A stretch of DNA of 64,000 nt from Bacillota bacterium (GTDB lineage Bacteria > Bacillota > Clostridia > Tissierellales > Sedimentibacteraceae): NCBI GenBank assembly GCA_023386345.1, contig JAEWJT010000004.1, forward strand, positions 576,436 through 640,435. Direction: 5' to 3'. This document shows, piece after piece, positions 26,087 to 34,873 of the stretch. The notes beneath the pieces are model-generated. The model ran no database searches, was not told where the DNA came from, and worked only from the letters and a program-made list of their open reading frames with translations. Both the position numbers and the translations under genes were made by a program. Within the stretch, counting starts at the first letter, position 1; every line of letters begins with the position of its first letter.

Positions 26087-28147
26087 TTAGTTAAACGCTA
26101 TATTTTCATTTTTAAATAGTTTCAAAATTTCGTATCTTAAAGACTCAAATTCTATTCCTTTAAGCTTAGGATTTTCAACTAATATTTTTTTAGTCAAACC
26201 TTGTACTTCTTCAACAACTATTGTATCACTTATTAGCTGGTCAAGGTTATATGCCTCTATGCCATGCTGTCTTGTTCCAAAGAAGTCTCCCGGTCCTCTT
26301 ATCTTTAAATCTTCCTCTGCAATTAAAAATCCGTTATTAGTTTCTGCCATTATCTTCATTCTATCCTTTGAAGTTGCTGATTTACTTTCGTTTACCAAAA
26401 TACAATAGGATTGATGCTTACCTCTCCCAACTCTTCCTCTTAGCTGATGTAACTGTGACAGTCCAAATCTTTCAGAATTCAATATCAGCATCACAGTCGC
26501 ATTAGGTACATTTACTCCAACCTCTATTACTGTTGTTGAAACAAGTACATTGATTTGTCCATTGTAGAATTTGTCCATAATTTCATCTTTTTCAGAATTT
26601 GACATCTTTCCATGCAAAAGACCTAATTCAAAATCAGAAAAATAATCATTTTTTAAGCTTTCATATATTTCTGTAGCTGAATCAAGTTCTAGCTTTTCAG
26701 ATTCTTCAATTAACGGAGCAACAATATAAGTCTGCCTGCCTTTTTTTATTTCATCTATTATAAATTCATAGGCTTTATCTTTTTTATTTCCATTTAAAAC
26801 CTTAGTAATAATTTGCTGTCTATTTGGGGGCATTTCATCTATTATTGAGATATCTAAATCTCCATAAACCATGAGCGCCAAGGTTCTTGGGATTGGTGTT
26901 GCTGTCATAACCAGTACATCCGGAGTACCGCCATTCCTTTTATTCCCAAGCATAGCCCTTTGCCTTACTCCAAATCTATGCTGCTCATCAGTTATTGCCA
27001 AACCAATATTCGCAAATTCTACATTTTTCTCTATCAAAGCATGTGTTCCGATTAGAATATCTATTTCATTATTTTTTAATCTTTTCAAAATTTCTGCTTT
27101 ATTTTTCTTTGTTGTTGAGCCAGATAGAAAAGCTACCTCTACATCTATATCACTATTTTTTAAATAATCAACAATTGTTTGATAATGCTGAGCTGCAAGA
27201 ATTTCAGTAGGAGCCATCATCGAGGCTTGATATCCTGACTCAACAGCATTTAACATAGAAACTATAGCAATTATCGTTTTTCCAGAGCCTACATCTCCTT
27301 GAATTAGCCTATTCATAGCTTTATCGCTTTTCATATTATTATTTATTTCGTCTAAAACTCTCAATTGAGCATTAGTCAGTTTATATGGTAAATTATTTAA
27401 AAGTTTTTCCGATATGCTTGTCTTATCTTGGATTATACCTTGAGCATTGGAATTCAACTTGTTTTTTATATTAAAAAGTCCTAATTGAAAAATTAATAAT
27501 CTTTCAAAGGCAATAGTTTTCTTAGCTAAATTATATATTTTACCATTTATTGGAAAATGGAGATTTTTAACTGCGTCTGCCTTATTTAATAGACTGTATT
27601 CCTTTATAATTTGTTCAGGCAAAATATTATTAATTCTTTTACAATTTTCTTCAACACAAGTAATCATAAGCTTTGTAAGCTCATTATTGCTCAAAGAATT
27701 AGTTAGCCTGTAAATAGGCATAATTTTACCGGTTCTAAAAATCTCATTATGCGCTTCAATATCTGGATTTACTATCTCATAAATACCCTCAACAAGCTTG
27801 TATTTTCCATAAATAAAGTAAATTTCATCAATCTTTAATTTTTTATATAAATAATCTTGATTAAAAAAAATCAAGTTTATATATCCTGTGTCATCAAAGG
27901 CAAAGACTTTAAAAACAGACATTTTCTTATTCATTTTCTTTATAGAAGATATTTTTTTTATCTTAACTTTTATCAGATATTTGTTTTCTTCATCAATATC
28001 CTTTACTTTGCTTAGCTTTCTTCTATCCTCATATCTAACTGGAAAGTAATTAAGTAGCTCCTCAATAGTGTATATCCCAATCTTATTTAATTTTGAAGCC
28101 CTTTTAGGACCAACACCTTTTAAATATTGAATTTCAGAATTTAACAT
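26087..28147 (-). CDS. recG: ATP-dependent DNA helicase RecG
   Basis: 686 aa. An N-terminal wedge/OB domain (IQYLKGVGPKRASKLNKIGI...LLNYFPVRYEDRR) is followed by helicase motifs QGDVGSGKT (Walker A), DEQHRFG (motif II), MTATPIPRTLAL (motif III), TTVIEVGVNVPNAT and QLRGRVGRG. It remodels stalled forks and Holliday junctions. ATG 28147 has AAGGGGAGA upstream; the TTG at 28165 lies in that site and is rejected. Downstream of asp23 and the DAK2 gene, as in most Firmicutes. Confidence 0.96.
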   Translation of the reverse strand: MLNSEIQYLKGVGPKRASKLNKIGIYTIEELLNYFPVRYEDRRKLSKVKDIDEENKYLIKVKIKKISSIKKMNKKMSVFKVFAFDDTGYINLIFFNQDYLYKKLKIDEIYFIYGKYKLVEGIYEIVNPDIEAHNEIFRTGKIMPIYRLTNSLSNNELTKLMITCVEENCKRINNILPEQIIKEYSLLNKADAVKNLHFPINGKIYNLAKKTIAFERLLIFQLGLFNIKNKLNSNAQGIIQDKTSISEKLLNNLPYKLTNAQLRVLDEINNNMKSDKAMNRLIQGDVGSGKTIIAIVSMLNAVESGYQASMMAPTEILAAQHYQTIVDYLKNSDIDVEVAFLSGSTTKKNKAEILKRLKNNEIDILIGTHALIEKNVEFANIGLAITDEQHRFGVRQRAMLGNKRNGGTPDVLVMTATPIPRTLALMVYGDLDISIIDEMPPNRQQIITKVLNGNKKDKAYEFIIDEIKKGRQTYIVAPLIEESEKLELDSATEIYESLKNDYFSDFELGLLHGKMSNSEKDEIMDKFYNGQINVLVSTTVIEVGVNVPNATVMLILNSERFGLSQLHQLRGRVGRGKHQSYCILVNESKSATSKDRMKIMAETNNGFLIAEEDLKIRGPGDFFGTRQHGIEAYNLDQLISDTIVVEEVQGLTKKILVENPKLKGIEFESLRYEILKLFKNENIAFN

Positions 28148-28190
28148 GAGTTCTCCCCTTAACAACTTTAGTTAATACTATAAATCAAAA

Positions 28191-28239
28191 CCACAAAGAA
28201 CACAAAAAAGTATCTTCGTATCCTTCGTGCTCCTTGTGG
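28191..28239 (-). repeat. Stem-loop between the DAK2 gene and recG
   Basis: 19-base arms (28191-28209 and 28221-28239) fully pair only on the minus strand, where all four mismatches become G-U. The CTTCGTG-CTCCTTGTGG type sequence resembles hairpins repeated in many bacterial genomes. No good T-run follows, so it may be a weak terminator or processing site. Confidence 0.5.
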
Positions 28240-28267
28240 TTATATAAATATTAAAGTATGAATTTTA

Positions 28268-29902
28268 TTATTCCACAGAAATAATGTAATAATATAGTGG
28301 CTGACCACCATAAACTATTTCAATATCGCATTGGCTTGCGATTTCTTCAACTCTAGATTTAAGAGCTTTAGCGTCTTTTTCTTCAACCATTTCGCCATAG
28401 AAAATTGTTATTAAGAAATTATCTTCATCTACCATCTTCTTAACCAGTTCTAAGCTTTGCTCCTCAATGCTTGCTCCATGGTTTACGATATCTTTATCCA
28501 TTAAAGCAATTACATCATCTTTTTTAATTTCTAATCCATTCATGCTTGTATCTCTAACAGCATATGTCACTTGACCTGTTTTTACATTGCTGATAGCTGC
28601 AGTCATATCAGCTATATTTTCTTCAACACTTAATTCTTCATTAAAAGCAAGCATAGCTGAAATACCTTGTGGTATTGTCTTTGTTGGAATTACGTGTAGA
28701 TTTTTCTCTGATAATTCCTTAGCTTGCTGTGCAGCCAATATTATATTAGTATTATTTGGAAGAATTATAATATTCTCTGCATTTATCTTATTAACAGCCT
28801 CTATGATATCCTCTGTACTTGGATTCATAGTCTGTCCGCCTGAAATAAATTCATCAACTTTTAAGTCATTAAATACTTTTTGTATTCCATCTCCAAAACC
28901 AATCGAAACAAATCCATAATCTTTTTTCTTTTGATTAGCTACTTGCTTTGCTTGTTCGTTTGCAGATTTCTTTCTATTTCTAAACTGCTCTTTCATATTG
29001 TCTATCTTAATATTGATTATTTCTCCAAAAGTCACAGCCTTGCTCAAAACTAAACCTGGATTGTTAGTATGTATATGTACCTTTATAATATCATCAGCTC
29101 CAACACAAACTATCGAGTCGCCCTTATCTAAAATTATAGGTAAAAACTGCTCGTGTGTTTTCTTTGCATTTTTTATCATAAATTCTGTACAGTAAGCAAA
29201 TACTATTTCATCCTCACTGCCGAATGCAGATACTTCTTGCTCAGTTTCAACAATATCATCAGCGCTTTGCTCTCTCTTTATTTCAACACCTTTTAATGCA
29301 GCAACAGCTCCTTCCAATAAGCACAGTAAGCCCTTTCCGCCGGCATCAACAACTTCTGCCTGCTTTAATACAGGCAAAAGATCAGGAGTTCTATCCAATG
29401 AATTTTTTGCTTCTTTTATTACAGTCTCTAAGAATAATACCATATCCTCGCTTTTATCGCATATCTCAAGAGCCTTTTCAGCTGTTTCTCTTGCGACTGT
29501 AAGTATCGTTCCCTCTGTAGGCTTCATAACTGCCTTATATGCCGTATCAGCTGCTGATTTTAAGGCCTCTGCAACTATTCTTGGGCTTAACTGATAAGGA
29601 TCAGTTATTCCTTTTGCAAAGCCTCTATATAGCTGTGACAATATAACACCAGAGTTTCCTCTAGCACCCATCAACGAGCCTTTTGCAGCAGCGTCTGCTA
29701 TACCATTTATGTTGTTTTCTGTTACATTATTGATTTCTTTAATTGCAGCTTGAACCGTCAAGTTCATGTTAGTTCCGGTATCTCCGTCAGGAACTGGAAA
29801 AACATTCAAAGAGTCTACTAAATTTTTGTTGTTTTCCAAATTCGTAGCTGCGCCAATCATCATCTTTTTAAACATAACATTGTCAATATATTTAATTACC
29901 AT
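28268..29902 (-). CDS. DAK2-domain fatty-acid kinase-like protein (YloV/FakA family)
   Basis: 544 aa. The N-terminal DAK2 domain has NVFPVPDGDTGTNM (metal/phosphate-binding) and KGSLMGARGNSGVILSQL; the middle and C-terminal YloV domain follows (HIHTNNPG, QTMNPSTEDI, ILPNNTNIILAAQQA). In FakA the protein phosphorylates fatty acids held by FakB partners, with the C-terminal domain contacting FakB. No FakB gene is in the window. Encoded 24 bases after asp23, the normal neighbour. Confidence 0.92.
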   Translation of the reverse strand: MVIKYIDNVMFKKMMIGAATNLENNKNLVDSLNVFPVPDGDTGTNMNLTVQAAIKEINNVTENNINGIADAAAKGSLMGARGNSGVILSQLYRGFAKGITDPYQLSPRIVAEALKSAADTAYKAVMKPTEGTILTVARETAEKALEICDKSEDMVLFLETVIKEAKNSLDRTPDLLPVLKQAEVVDAGGKGLLCLLEGAVAALKGVEIKREQSADDIVETEQEVSAFGSEDEIVFAYCTEFMIKNAKKTHEQFLPIILDKGDSIVCVGADDIIKVHIHTNNPGLVLSKAVTFGEIINIKIDNMKEQFRNRKKSANEQAKQVANQKKKDYGFVSIGFGDGIQKVFNDLKVDEFISGGQTMNPSTEDIIEAVNKINAENIIILPNNTNIILAAQQAKELSEKNLHVIPTKTIPQGISAMLAFNEELSVEENIADMTAAISNVKTGQVTYAVRDTSMNGLEIKKDDVIALMDKDIVNHGASIEEQSLELVKKMVDEDNFLITIFYGEMVEEKDAKALKSRVEEIASQCDIEIVYGGQPLYYYIISVE

Positions 29903-29926
29903 TATAAATTAGATTCCTTTCTCATT

Positions 29927-30283
29927 CTATTTTTGCACTCTAACGCCTTGCACAAAAATATTTACTTTACTTACTTCTATACCAGTCAATGATTCAATAC
30001 TATATTTGACTCTTGAAATGATGTTCTCAGCCACAACGGAAATTTTCACACCAAATTGAAGAACTATAAAAATATCTACAGTAATTTTAGCTTCTTCTGA
30101 ATTTACTCTTATCCCTTTTGTCAATTGATCCATTTTTAAAAGCTCAAAGAATCCTTCAGTGGCATTTTTAGATGCCATTCCCACTATACCGTAGCACTCC
30201 ATAGCTGCCATTCCTGCTATACTCGCTATAACGTGATCGTCTATTATTATACTACCAAGTTCATTTGTTGTTTGTATTGACAT
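29927..30283 (-). CDS. Asp23/Gls24 family protein (YloU)
   Basis: 118 aa. Recognisable from GSIIIDDHVIASIAGMAAMECYGIVGM and a C-terminal VKVNIFVQGVRV strand. Small cytoplasmic or membrane-associated protein linked to envelope stress; precise role unclear. Start ATG 30283 has TAGGAGG upstream. First gene of the asp23-DAK2-recG-rsmD-coaD run, divergent from rpmB. Confidence 0.92.
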   Translation of the reverse strand: MSIQTTNELGSIIIDDHVIASIAGMAAMECYGIVGMASKNATEGFFELLKMDQLTKGIRVNSEEAKITVDIFIVLQFGVKISVVAENIISRVKYSIESLTGIEVSKVNIFVQGVRVQK

Positions 30284-30416
30284 AAGTACCTCCTATATGT
30301 TATTGATTTTTTTATCATATACCAATTTGATTTAAATTATGATTAAAAGCGTGCTTGACTTTCATAATTGGTTAAGACTTTTTACGGATGCTAATCATAT
30401 ATTAGCGTTATATATA

Positions 30417-30444
30417 ATTATACCATAAAATATACTTTTTACAA
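30417..30444 (-). promoter_or_regulatory. Promoter of the asp23 operon
   Basis: On the minus strand TTGTAA (30444-30439), 16-bp spacer, TATAAT (30422-30417). A palindrome GCTAATATATGATTAGC lies in the leader, just downstream of the start point. Confidence 0.6.
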
Positions 30445-30491
30445 ATATAAAAAATTTATTATAAAAATATTATACAAATAAAAATTAATTA

Positions 30492-30520
30492 TTGCAATAA
30501 TTTTATTTTAATGTTACAAT
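30492..30520 (+). promoter_or_regulatory. Promoter of rpmB
   Basis: TTGCAA (30492-30497), 17-bp spacer, TACAAT (30515-30520). The 97-base leader to rpmB contains a small stem TATCTC/GAGATA around 30535-30556. I see no known ribosomal-protein leader motif. Confidence 0.6.
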
Positions 30521-30616
30521 AAAAAAGTTCGATAATATCTCAAGCGATAAGAGATAGGTATAATACTAATTATTATATTGTAAATATTTGGAAATTATGA
30601 TAGGAGGTGTGATGTT

Positions 30617-30808
30617 ATGGCAAAATTTTGCGAAATCTGCGGAAAAGGTAAGATGTCAGGTCATACTATAACTCACTCAGATAGAAAAATAAACAGAACT
30701 TGGAAACCAAACGTTAGAAAGATATCTGTTTTAGTAAATGGAATATCTACGAAAAAATTTGTTTGCACAAGATGTATGAGATCAGGAAATGTTATCCGTG
30801 CTATATAA
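30617..30808 (+). CDS. rpmB: 50S ribosomal protein L28
   Basis: 63 aa. Begins with CEICGKGKMSGHTITHS and ends with FVCTRCMRSGNV; the two CxxC pairs mark the zinc-binding (C+) form of L28. Strong GGAGGTG before ATG 30617. Divergent from asp23, the standard arrangement, and followed by a good terminator. Confidence 0.97.
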   Translation: MAKFCEICGKGKMSGHTITHSDRKINRTWKPNVRKISVLVNGISTKKFVCTRCMRSGNVIRAI

Positions 30809-30818
30809 TTAATTTTTC

Positions 30819-30846
30819 AATAATGGCTTTTGCCATTATTTTTTTT
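30819..30846 (+). terminator. Terminator after rpmB
   Basis: AATAATGGC (30819-30827) pairs with GCCATTATT (30832-30840), followed by a T-run to 30846. Confidence 0.92.
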
Positions 30847-30954
30847 ATCCAATAGAAAGTTTATATTTTATGTATTTGTCGAAAAAAGAGCATACACAGT
30901 CAAGTATCTACCTATTTTCTATGATATACTTGTATGTAAAGGAGGACTAATTAT

Positions 30955-31905
30955 ATGCACGCATGGGAAGCTATACAAAAAACCTTGAACCACATTGAAG
31001 AACATATCTGCGAAGAAATTGAAATCGAAGAGCTGGCAGAAATCGCCGCACTTTCTTTATTCTACTATCAGCGGCTGTTCGCGCGCTTAGTCAAAAAGCC
31101 AGTACGAGAATATATCAAGCTGCGTCGCTTAGCCAGAGCTTGCAACGTCCTTCGCAATAAGCAAAATCGTATACTTGATGTTGCACTAGATTATGGTTTT
31201 AGTGGTCATGAAACTTTTACCCGTGCATTTAAGGACACCTATGGCATCACCCCGGCACAGTATCGGAATAATACTGTTAGTCTAGATAATTTTGATAAGC
31301 CTGATTTGTTACTAAACTATGCTATGGTAGATGAAGGCGTACCACTGATAAGCGAAGGTCTTGTATTAGAATATAATCACAAAACCCTTAATGAACCGAT
31401 AAATTTTCTTGGAGTAAAAGGTTTTTATCATTTCAAAAAGGGTAAAATGCTTGGCGAAAGACCTGGTGTCTCCGAGCCTTCTGCTATTTGGCAAAGGTTT
31501 TTCGATACCCGTAAGGATATTCCATGTATTCCAGATGGACGTCTGATTGGTGTTTCTTATCATGGAGAGGCTGAAGAAGGATATTCAACTTATTTTGTCG
31601 GAGCAGAGGCTGAACAAGGTAAAAAGTATCCCTGTTTTGAAAACTGGGAGTTGCCCGCAAGAGAATATATAGTTTGTGGATTTGAGGCAGAAAACCTTGA
31701 ACAACTGACCGGTTCTGCTTTTGGCAAGGCAATGAAACACATGCGGTTTTGGCTTAGAGAACATGGATTGACTGCGGACGGTTTTTTCCCGGAGATACAT
31801 TATCATGATTCATCCAAAATTGCGTATATGGAAATGTGGCTTCCGTTTAAACAACGAGAAAGCATAAATAAAAATAATTTGATTGGAGAAAATGCTAATG
31901 AGTAA
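30955..31905 (+). CDS. AraC-family regulator with GyrI-like effector domain (copy 1)
   Basis: 316 aa. Residues 1-110 hold two helix-turn-helices of AraC type (EIEELAEIAALSLFYYQRLFARLV and ILDVALDYGFSGHETFTRAFKDTYGITPAQYR). Residues about 150-305 are a GyrI-like small-molecule-binding domain (GRLIGVSYHGEAEEG, ENWELPAREYIVC, ...YMEMWLPFK). This Rob/BmrR-like layout senses drugs or metabolites. GC-rich codons (CGC, GCC, CTG) contrast with the AT-rich surroundings. An SD AAAGGAGG precedes ATG 30955. It overlaps the next gene by 8 bases. Confidence 0.88.
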   Translation: MHAWEAIQKTLNHIEEHICEEIEIEELAEIAALSLFYYQRLFARLVKKPVREYIKLRRLARACNVLRNKQNRILDVALDYGFSGHETFTRAFKDTYGITPAQYRNNTVSLDNFDKPDLLLNYAMVDEGVPLISEGLVLEYNHKTLNEPINFLGVKGFYHFKKGKMLGERPGVSEPSAIWQRFFDTRKDIPCIPDGRLIGVSYHGEAEEGYSTYFVGAEAEQGKKYPCFENWELPAREYIVCGFEAENLEQLTGSAFGKAMKHMRFWLREHGLTADGFFPEIHYHDSSKIAYMEMWLPFKQRESINKNNLIGENANE

Positions 31906-32383
31906 GTATGAAGAAGGATTAAAGATAATTGAAGAAAGATTCGGCAACAAGGATAATTTTATATCACTTGCAACTATTGCTACAGAGCCAAGTGCTGATG
32001 GAAATCCCATGCCCATTGTCCGTGATGTAGACGCATATTATGAGGACGGCGTGTTTTATGTTGTTACATATGCGAAGTCAAATAAAATGAGACAAATAGC
32101 ACAAAACAAAGAGGTTGCTTTTTCGGCTATTGATTGGTTTTCCGGAAACGGAATAGGTGAAAATCTAGGTTGGGTATTAGACCCTAAAAACGCTGAAATA
32201 AGGACTAAGCTTCGCACGGTTTTTGCCGAATGGTACGACTTCGCAAACAATGAGAGTGATGAAAATTGCTGTATTCTGGCAATTCGCATTACAAGAGGCA
32301 CGGTAATTAAGGATCATGGTGCTGTGCGTTACAATATGGACTTTGTAAATAAAATAGAAACAAGTGAAGGAAAAATTATATAA
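31898..32383 (+). CDS. Pyridoxamine 5'-phosphate oxidase-like flavoprotein (copy 2)
   Basis: 161 aa, split-barrel FMN family; same blocks as the gene at 14413: DNFISLATI...PIVRDVDAYYEDGVFYVVTYAKSNKMRQIA and GIGENLGWVLDPKNAEIRTKLRTVF. ATG 31898 overlaps the AraC stop by 8 bases and has TTGGAG upstream, so the frame from TTG 31883 is rejected. Being coupled to a drug-sensor-like AraC regulator suggests it is the regulator's target and may handle the same small molecule, which is inference only. Confidence 0.82.
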   Translation: MSKYEEGLKIIEERFGNKDNFISLATIATEPSADGNPMPIVRDVDAYYEDGVFYVVTYAKSNKMRQIAQNKEVAFSAIDWFSGNGIGENLGWVLDPKNAEIRTKLRTVFAEWYDFANNESDENCCILAIRITRGTVIKDHGAVRYNMDFVNKIETSEGKII

Positions 32384-32398
32384 AGCAGCGAGGTAAAT

Positions 32399-33001
32399 AT
32401 GCAGATAGGAGATAAAACAATATTTGGTGAATATGAATGGCGTGTGCTTGATATGCAAAACGATACGGCTTTGATTATAACCGAATGTATTATAGATCAT
32501 CGAGCTTACCATGACGCTTATAAAAATATAACATGGGCTGATTGCTCGTTACGAAAATATCTTAACGGTGAATTTTATGACAAATTTACTGCAACTGATA
32601 AATCAAGAATAATTCCGGTATTAAATAAAAATCTTGACAATCAGTGGTATGGTGCAAATGGCGGTGAAGATACGCAGGACAATATATTTTTATTAAGCCT
32701 TGAGGAAGTGTGCAAATATTTTGGTGATAGCCTTTCAAAACTGCAAAACCGAGGGAAAAAACAAAGATATTGGTATGAAAGAAAAGATGAAAACAACAGC
32801 AATAGAATAGCAATAATTCAAGGTAAAAAAGGGAGTTGGTGGTGGTGGCTTCGGTCACCCGGCCGCGATAATCTAAAAGCCGTGTACATCTTCGGTACTG
32901 ATGGTAGTATAGGTATCCATGGCAACAATATATTGAAAGCCAACATCATCGATGGCAAATGTACAGGCGGTGTTCGCCCTGCTTTGTGGTTAAAATTGTA
33001 A
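32399..33001 (+). CDS. DUF6273-like protein
   Basis: 200 aa. Starts IGDKTIFGEYEWRVLDMQNDTALIITECIIDHRAYH, with W..C.LR.YLNGEFY, and ends with a tryptophan cluster WWWWLRSPG followed by GGVRPALWLKL. This W-W-L-R-S-PG...GVRPAL pattern is characteristic of DUF6273, a C-type-lectin-like fold of unknown function in Firmicutes. It lies 15 bases after the flavoprotein gene and is probably co-transcribed. No membrane segment or signal peptide. Confidence 0.7.
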   Translation: MQIGDKTIFGEYEWRVLDMQNDTALIITECIIDHRAYHDAYKNITWADCSLRKYLNGEFYDKFTATDKSRIIPVLNKNLDNQWYGANGGEDTQDNIFLLSLEEVCKYFGDSLSKLQNRGKKQRYWYERKDENNSNRIAIIQGKKGSWWWWLRSPGRDNLKAVYIFGTDGSIGIHGNNILKANIIDGKCTGGVRPALWLKL

Positions 33002-33020
33002 TTTTTATTCGACGAGTAGG

Positions 33021-33117
33021 CAAAAAGCATAAATGAGATTTCTACATAAAATTTAATATCAAACTCAATAAGACAAGGCAATTCAAGCCTTGTCTTATTT
33101 ATATTTATGCTTTTTTT
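33021..33117 (+). terminator. Nested two-level terminator after the DUF6273 gene
   Basis: Inner 10-bp stem AAGACAAGGC (33070-33079) with GCCTTGTCTT (33087-33096) sits inside an outer stem (33021-33034 with 33103-33117) that ends in a T7 run. Same design as the repeats at 951-1052 and 33472-33556. Confidence 0.75.
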
Positions 33118-33196
33118 GAAAAAATAGCAAAAAAGACAGAAGAAATATCTCTCTGTCTCAATTTTTTCATTTAATATATCTTAAAGTTAAAGCTTA

Positions 33197-33385
33197 TCAA
33201 AATAATTTAAACAATGTACATCCTAATATTATAAATAAAAAGCCAAGTATAAAAAGCCATATTCGAAGCGGCAAAACTTGCACAACAATAATTGCACCTA
33301 TAATGGCTATAATTAAGCCTACCACCTCTGTAAACTTAATTTTTTGACACCCGCCACCGCATCGTTTAAATCCAAAAAATCCCAT
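33197..33385 (-). CDS. Small membrane protein with Cys-rich N-terminus
   Basis: 62 aa. The N-terminus holds FKRCGGGCQKIKF (CxxxC type), then two adjacent membrane helices (about 19-38 and 41-60). ATG 33385 is preceded by AGAAAGGGTG; the frame from 33409 passes through that site. A family of such short two-helix proteins exists in Clostridia, function unknown. Located downstream of rsmE but beyond its terminator. Confidence 0.55.
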   Translation of the reverse strand: MGFFGFKRCGGGCQKIKFTEVVGLIIAIIGAIIVVQVLPLRIWLFILGFLFIILGCTLFKLF

Positions 33386-33471
33386 AGCAACACCCTTTCT
33401 ACAGAGCATAAAATATACTCGCTATAAATAACTAAAAAGCAACTATTATATAATATTCAAAAGCACAAAAA

Positions 33472-33556
33472 AAATGCTAAATCTTATGTAAATACTAATC
33501 TCAATCCAAAATTTTATTCTATTTAAGCTTGAGATTAGTATTTAAATTTAGCATTT
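33472..33556 (-). terminator. Nested two-level terminator after rsmE
   Basis: Outer stem AAATGCTAAAT (33472-33482) with ATTTAGCATTT (33546-33556) encloses a 15-bp inner stem (33490-33504 with 33529-33543). On the minus strand it is followed by T8. It begins two bases after the rsmE stop. Confidence 0.85.
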
Positions 33557-33557
33557 A

Positions 33558-34310
33558 TTAAGCATTCATTTCATCATGCTCATATAATATAATTGTTGAG
33601 GCTACAAGACCTGCTGTTTCTGTTCTTAGTATTCTTTTTCCAAGTGTTACTACTTGTGCACCCGCTTCTTGAAATTTTTTAATTTCCTTTTCATCAAAGC
33701 CACCTTCTGGACCTATTATTACATAATATTTGTCATTCTTATCAAAATTGTTTTTATTTAATGCCTCTTTCATCGTTTTGCTTCCCTCTAATTCATAAGG
33801 AACAATAATTTTTGCATTTTCATTCTTTAATCTAGCGATAAGCTCATTTACAGTTAAAATATCCTCTACTTCGGGAATTATGTTTCTTTTGCTCTGCTTT
33901 GAGGATTCGTGTGCTACTTTTCTCCACCTGTCGAGTTTCTTTAATTCTCGTGACTTATCATTTAGCTTAACAACAGTACGCTCTGTAATAAGTGGTATAA
34001 AGCTTTTAACACCAAGCTCTACATTTTGCTGTATGATATCTTCCATTTTAGCTTGCTTTGGTAAGCCTTGACATAAAGTTATGTGAATATTTGATTCATT
34101 GTTTTTATCTGTCTTAATTTTTATTTTACACGCAATACTATCATTTTCAAAATTGATGATATTTGCAATATACTCACATTTATCTGTAACTATTGAAACC
34201 TCATCCCCAACTTTTGCTCTTAACGTATTTTTAAGGTGATTAACATCAGTCCCCTCAATTTTAATTATATCATCAATTATTTTTTCTTCAGAACTAAAAT
34301 ATCTGAACAT
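33558..34310 (-). CDS. rsmE: 16S rRNA (uracil1498-N3)-methyltransferase RsmE
   Basis: 250 aa SPOUT enzyme. N-terminal PUA-like part (HLKNTLRAKVGDEVSIV) and C-terminal knot with ITLCQGLPKQAKME, VIIGPEGGFDEKEI and TLGKRILRTETAG. ATG 34310 has AATGAAAGGAAT upstream. In many Firmicutes it directly follows prmA; here a GNAT gene lies between. Confidence 0.95.
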   Translation of the reverse strand: MFRYFSSEEKIIDDIIKIEGTDVNHLKNTLRAKVGDEVSIVTDKCEYIANIINFENDSIACKIKIKTDKNNESNIHITLCQGLPKQAKMEDIIQQNVELGVKSFIPLITERTVVKLNDKSRELKKLDRWRKVAHESSKQSKRNIIPEVEDILTVNELIARLKNENAKIIVPYELEGSKTMKEALNKNNFDKNDKYYVIIGPEGGFDEKEIKKFQEAGAQVVTLGKRILRTETAGLVASTIILYEHDEMNA

Positions 34311-34385
34311 TTTATTTATATTCCTTTCATTGTAGCTTTAAATTGTAATTTGACTTACTTTGTGCTTATTTTGTACAATTGAAAT

Positions 34386-34847
34386 CTAAAGTGTATAAAC
34401 CTCTTCTCCGTATTCATTCATACCAACAAAACTAAACTTAAGCTTCTTCAATAAATTAATCGACGGAATGTTTTCAGGCAAAGCTGCCGCAAATATTTTA
34501 TCGATTCCCTTTTCTTTTATCCACGCAATTATTCCATTAGCTGCCTCATAAGCATAGCCTCGTCTTGCGTATAATGGACTTATCGTATATCCAAACCATA
34601 ATGAATTAGTTTCCTGCTTTAAATATATATCACCGATTAAGTAACCGCCATCTTTTAAAACTATGGCAAGCTGAGTACCCTCGTACAATGCAGCATCTTT
34701 GAGCAACTCTTTTTCATATTCCTGCTTTGTCAGCCCCTTAAATCCTTGATATCGCATCCAAACTTCATCGTTCCTATACGACATAAATTCATCAATATCT
34801 TTTTCCTCAAAATTACGAATTAGGCATCTGTTTGTCTCTATTAACAC
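34386..34847 (-). CDS. GNAT acetyltransferase between prmA and rsmE
   Basis: 153 aa, RimJ/RimL-like acyltransferase. Acetyl-CoA loop ARRGYAYEA after the TISPLY strand, and a late ENIPSINLLKKLKFSFVG. The start is GTG 34847, with GAGGT just upstream; the longer frame to 34904 overlaps prmA and is not likely. Substrate unknown. It interrupts a normally adjacent gene pair. Confidence 0.8.
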   Translation of the reverse strand: MLIETNRCLIRNFEEKDIDEFMSYRNDEVWMRYQGFKGLTKQEYEKELLKDAALYEGTQLAIVLKDGGYLIGDIYLKQETNSLWFGYTISPLYARRGYAYEAANGIIAWIKEKGIDKIFAAALPENIPSINLLKKLKFSFVGMNEYGEEVYTL

Positions 34848-34873
34848 TTTGCATACCTCACATATTATAACAT

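Noticed and set aside
32399..33001. Target protein of a diversity-generating retroelement
   Set aside because: The lectin-like W-rich C-terminus recalls such targets, but there is no reverse transcriptase or template repeat in the window.
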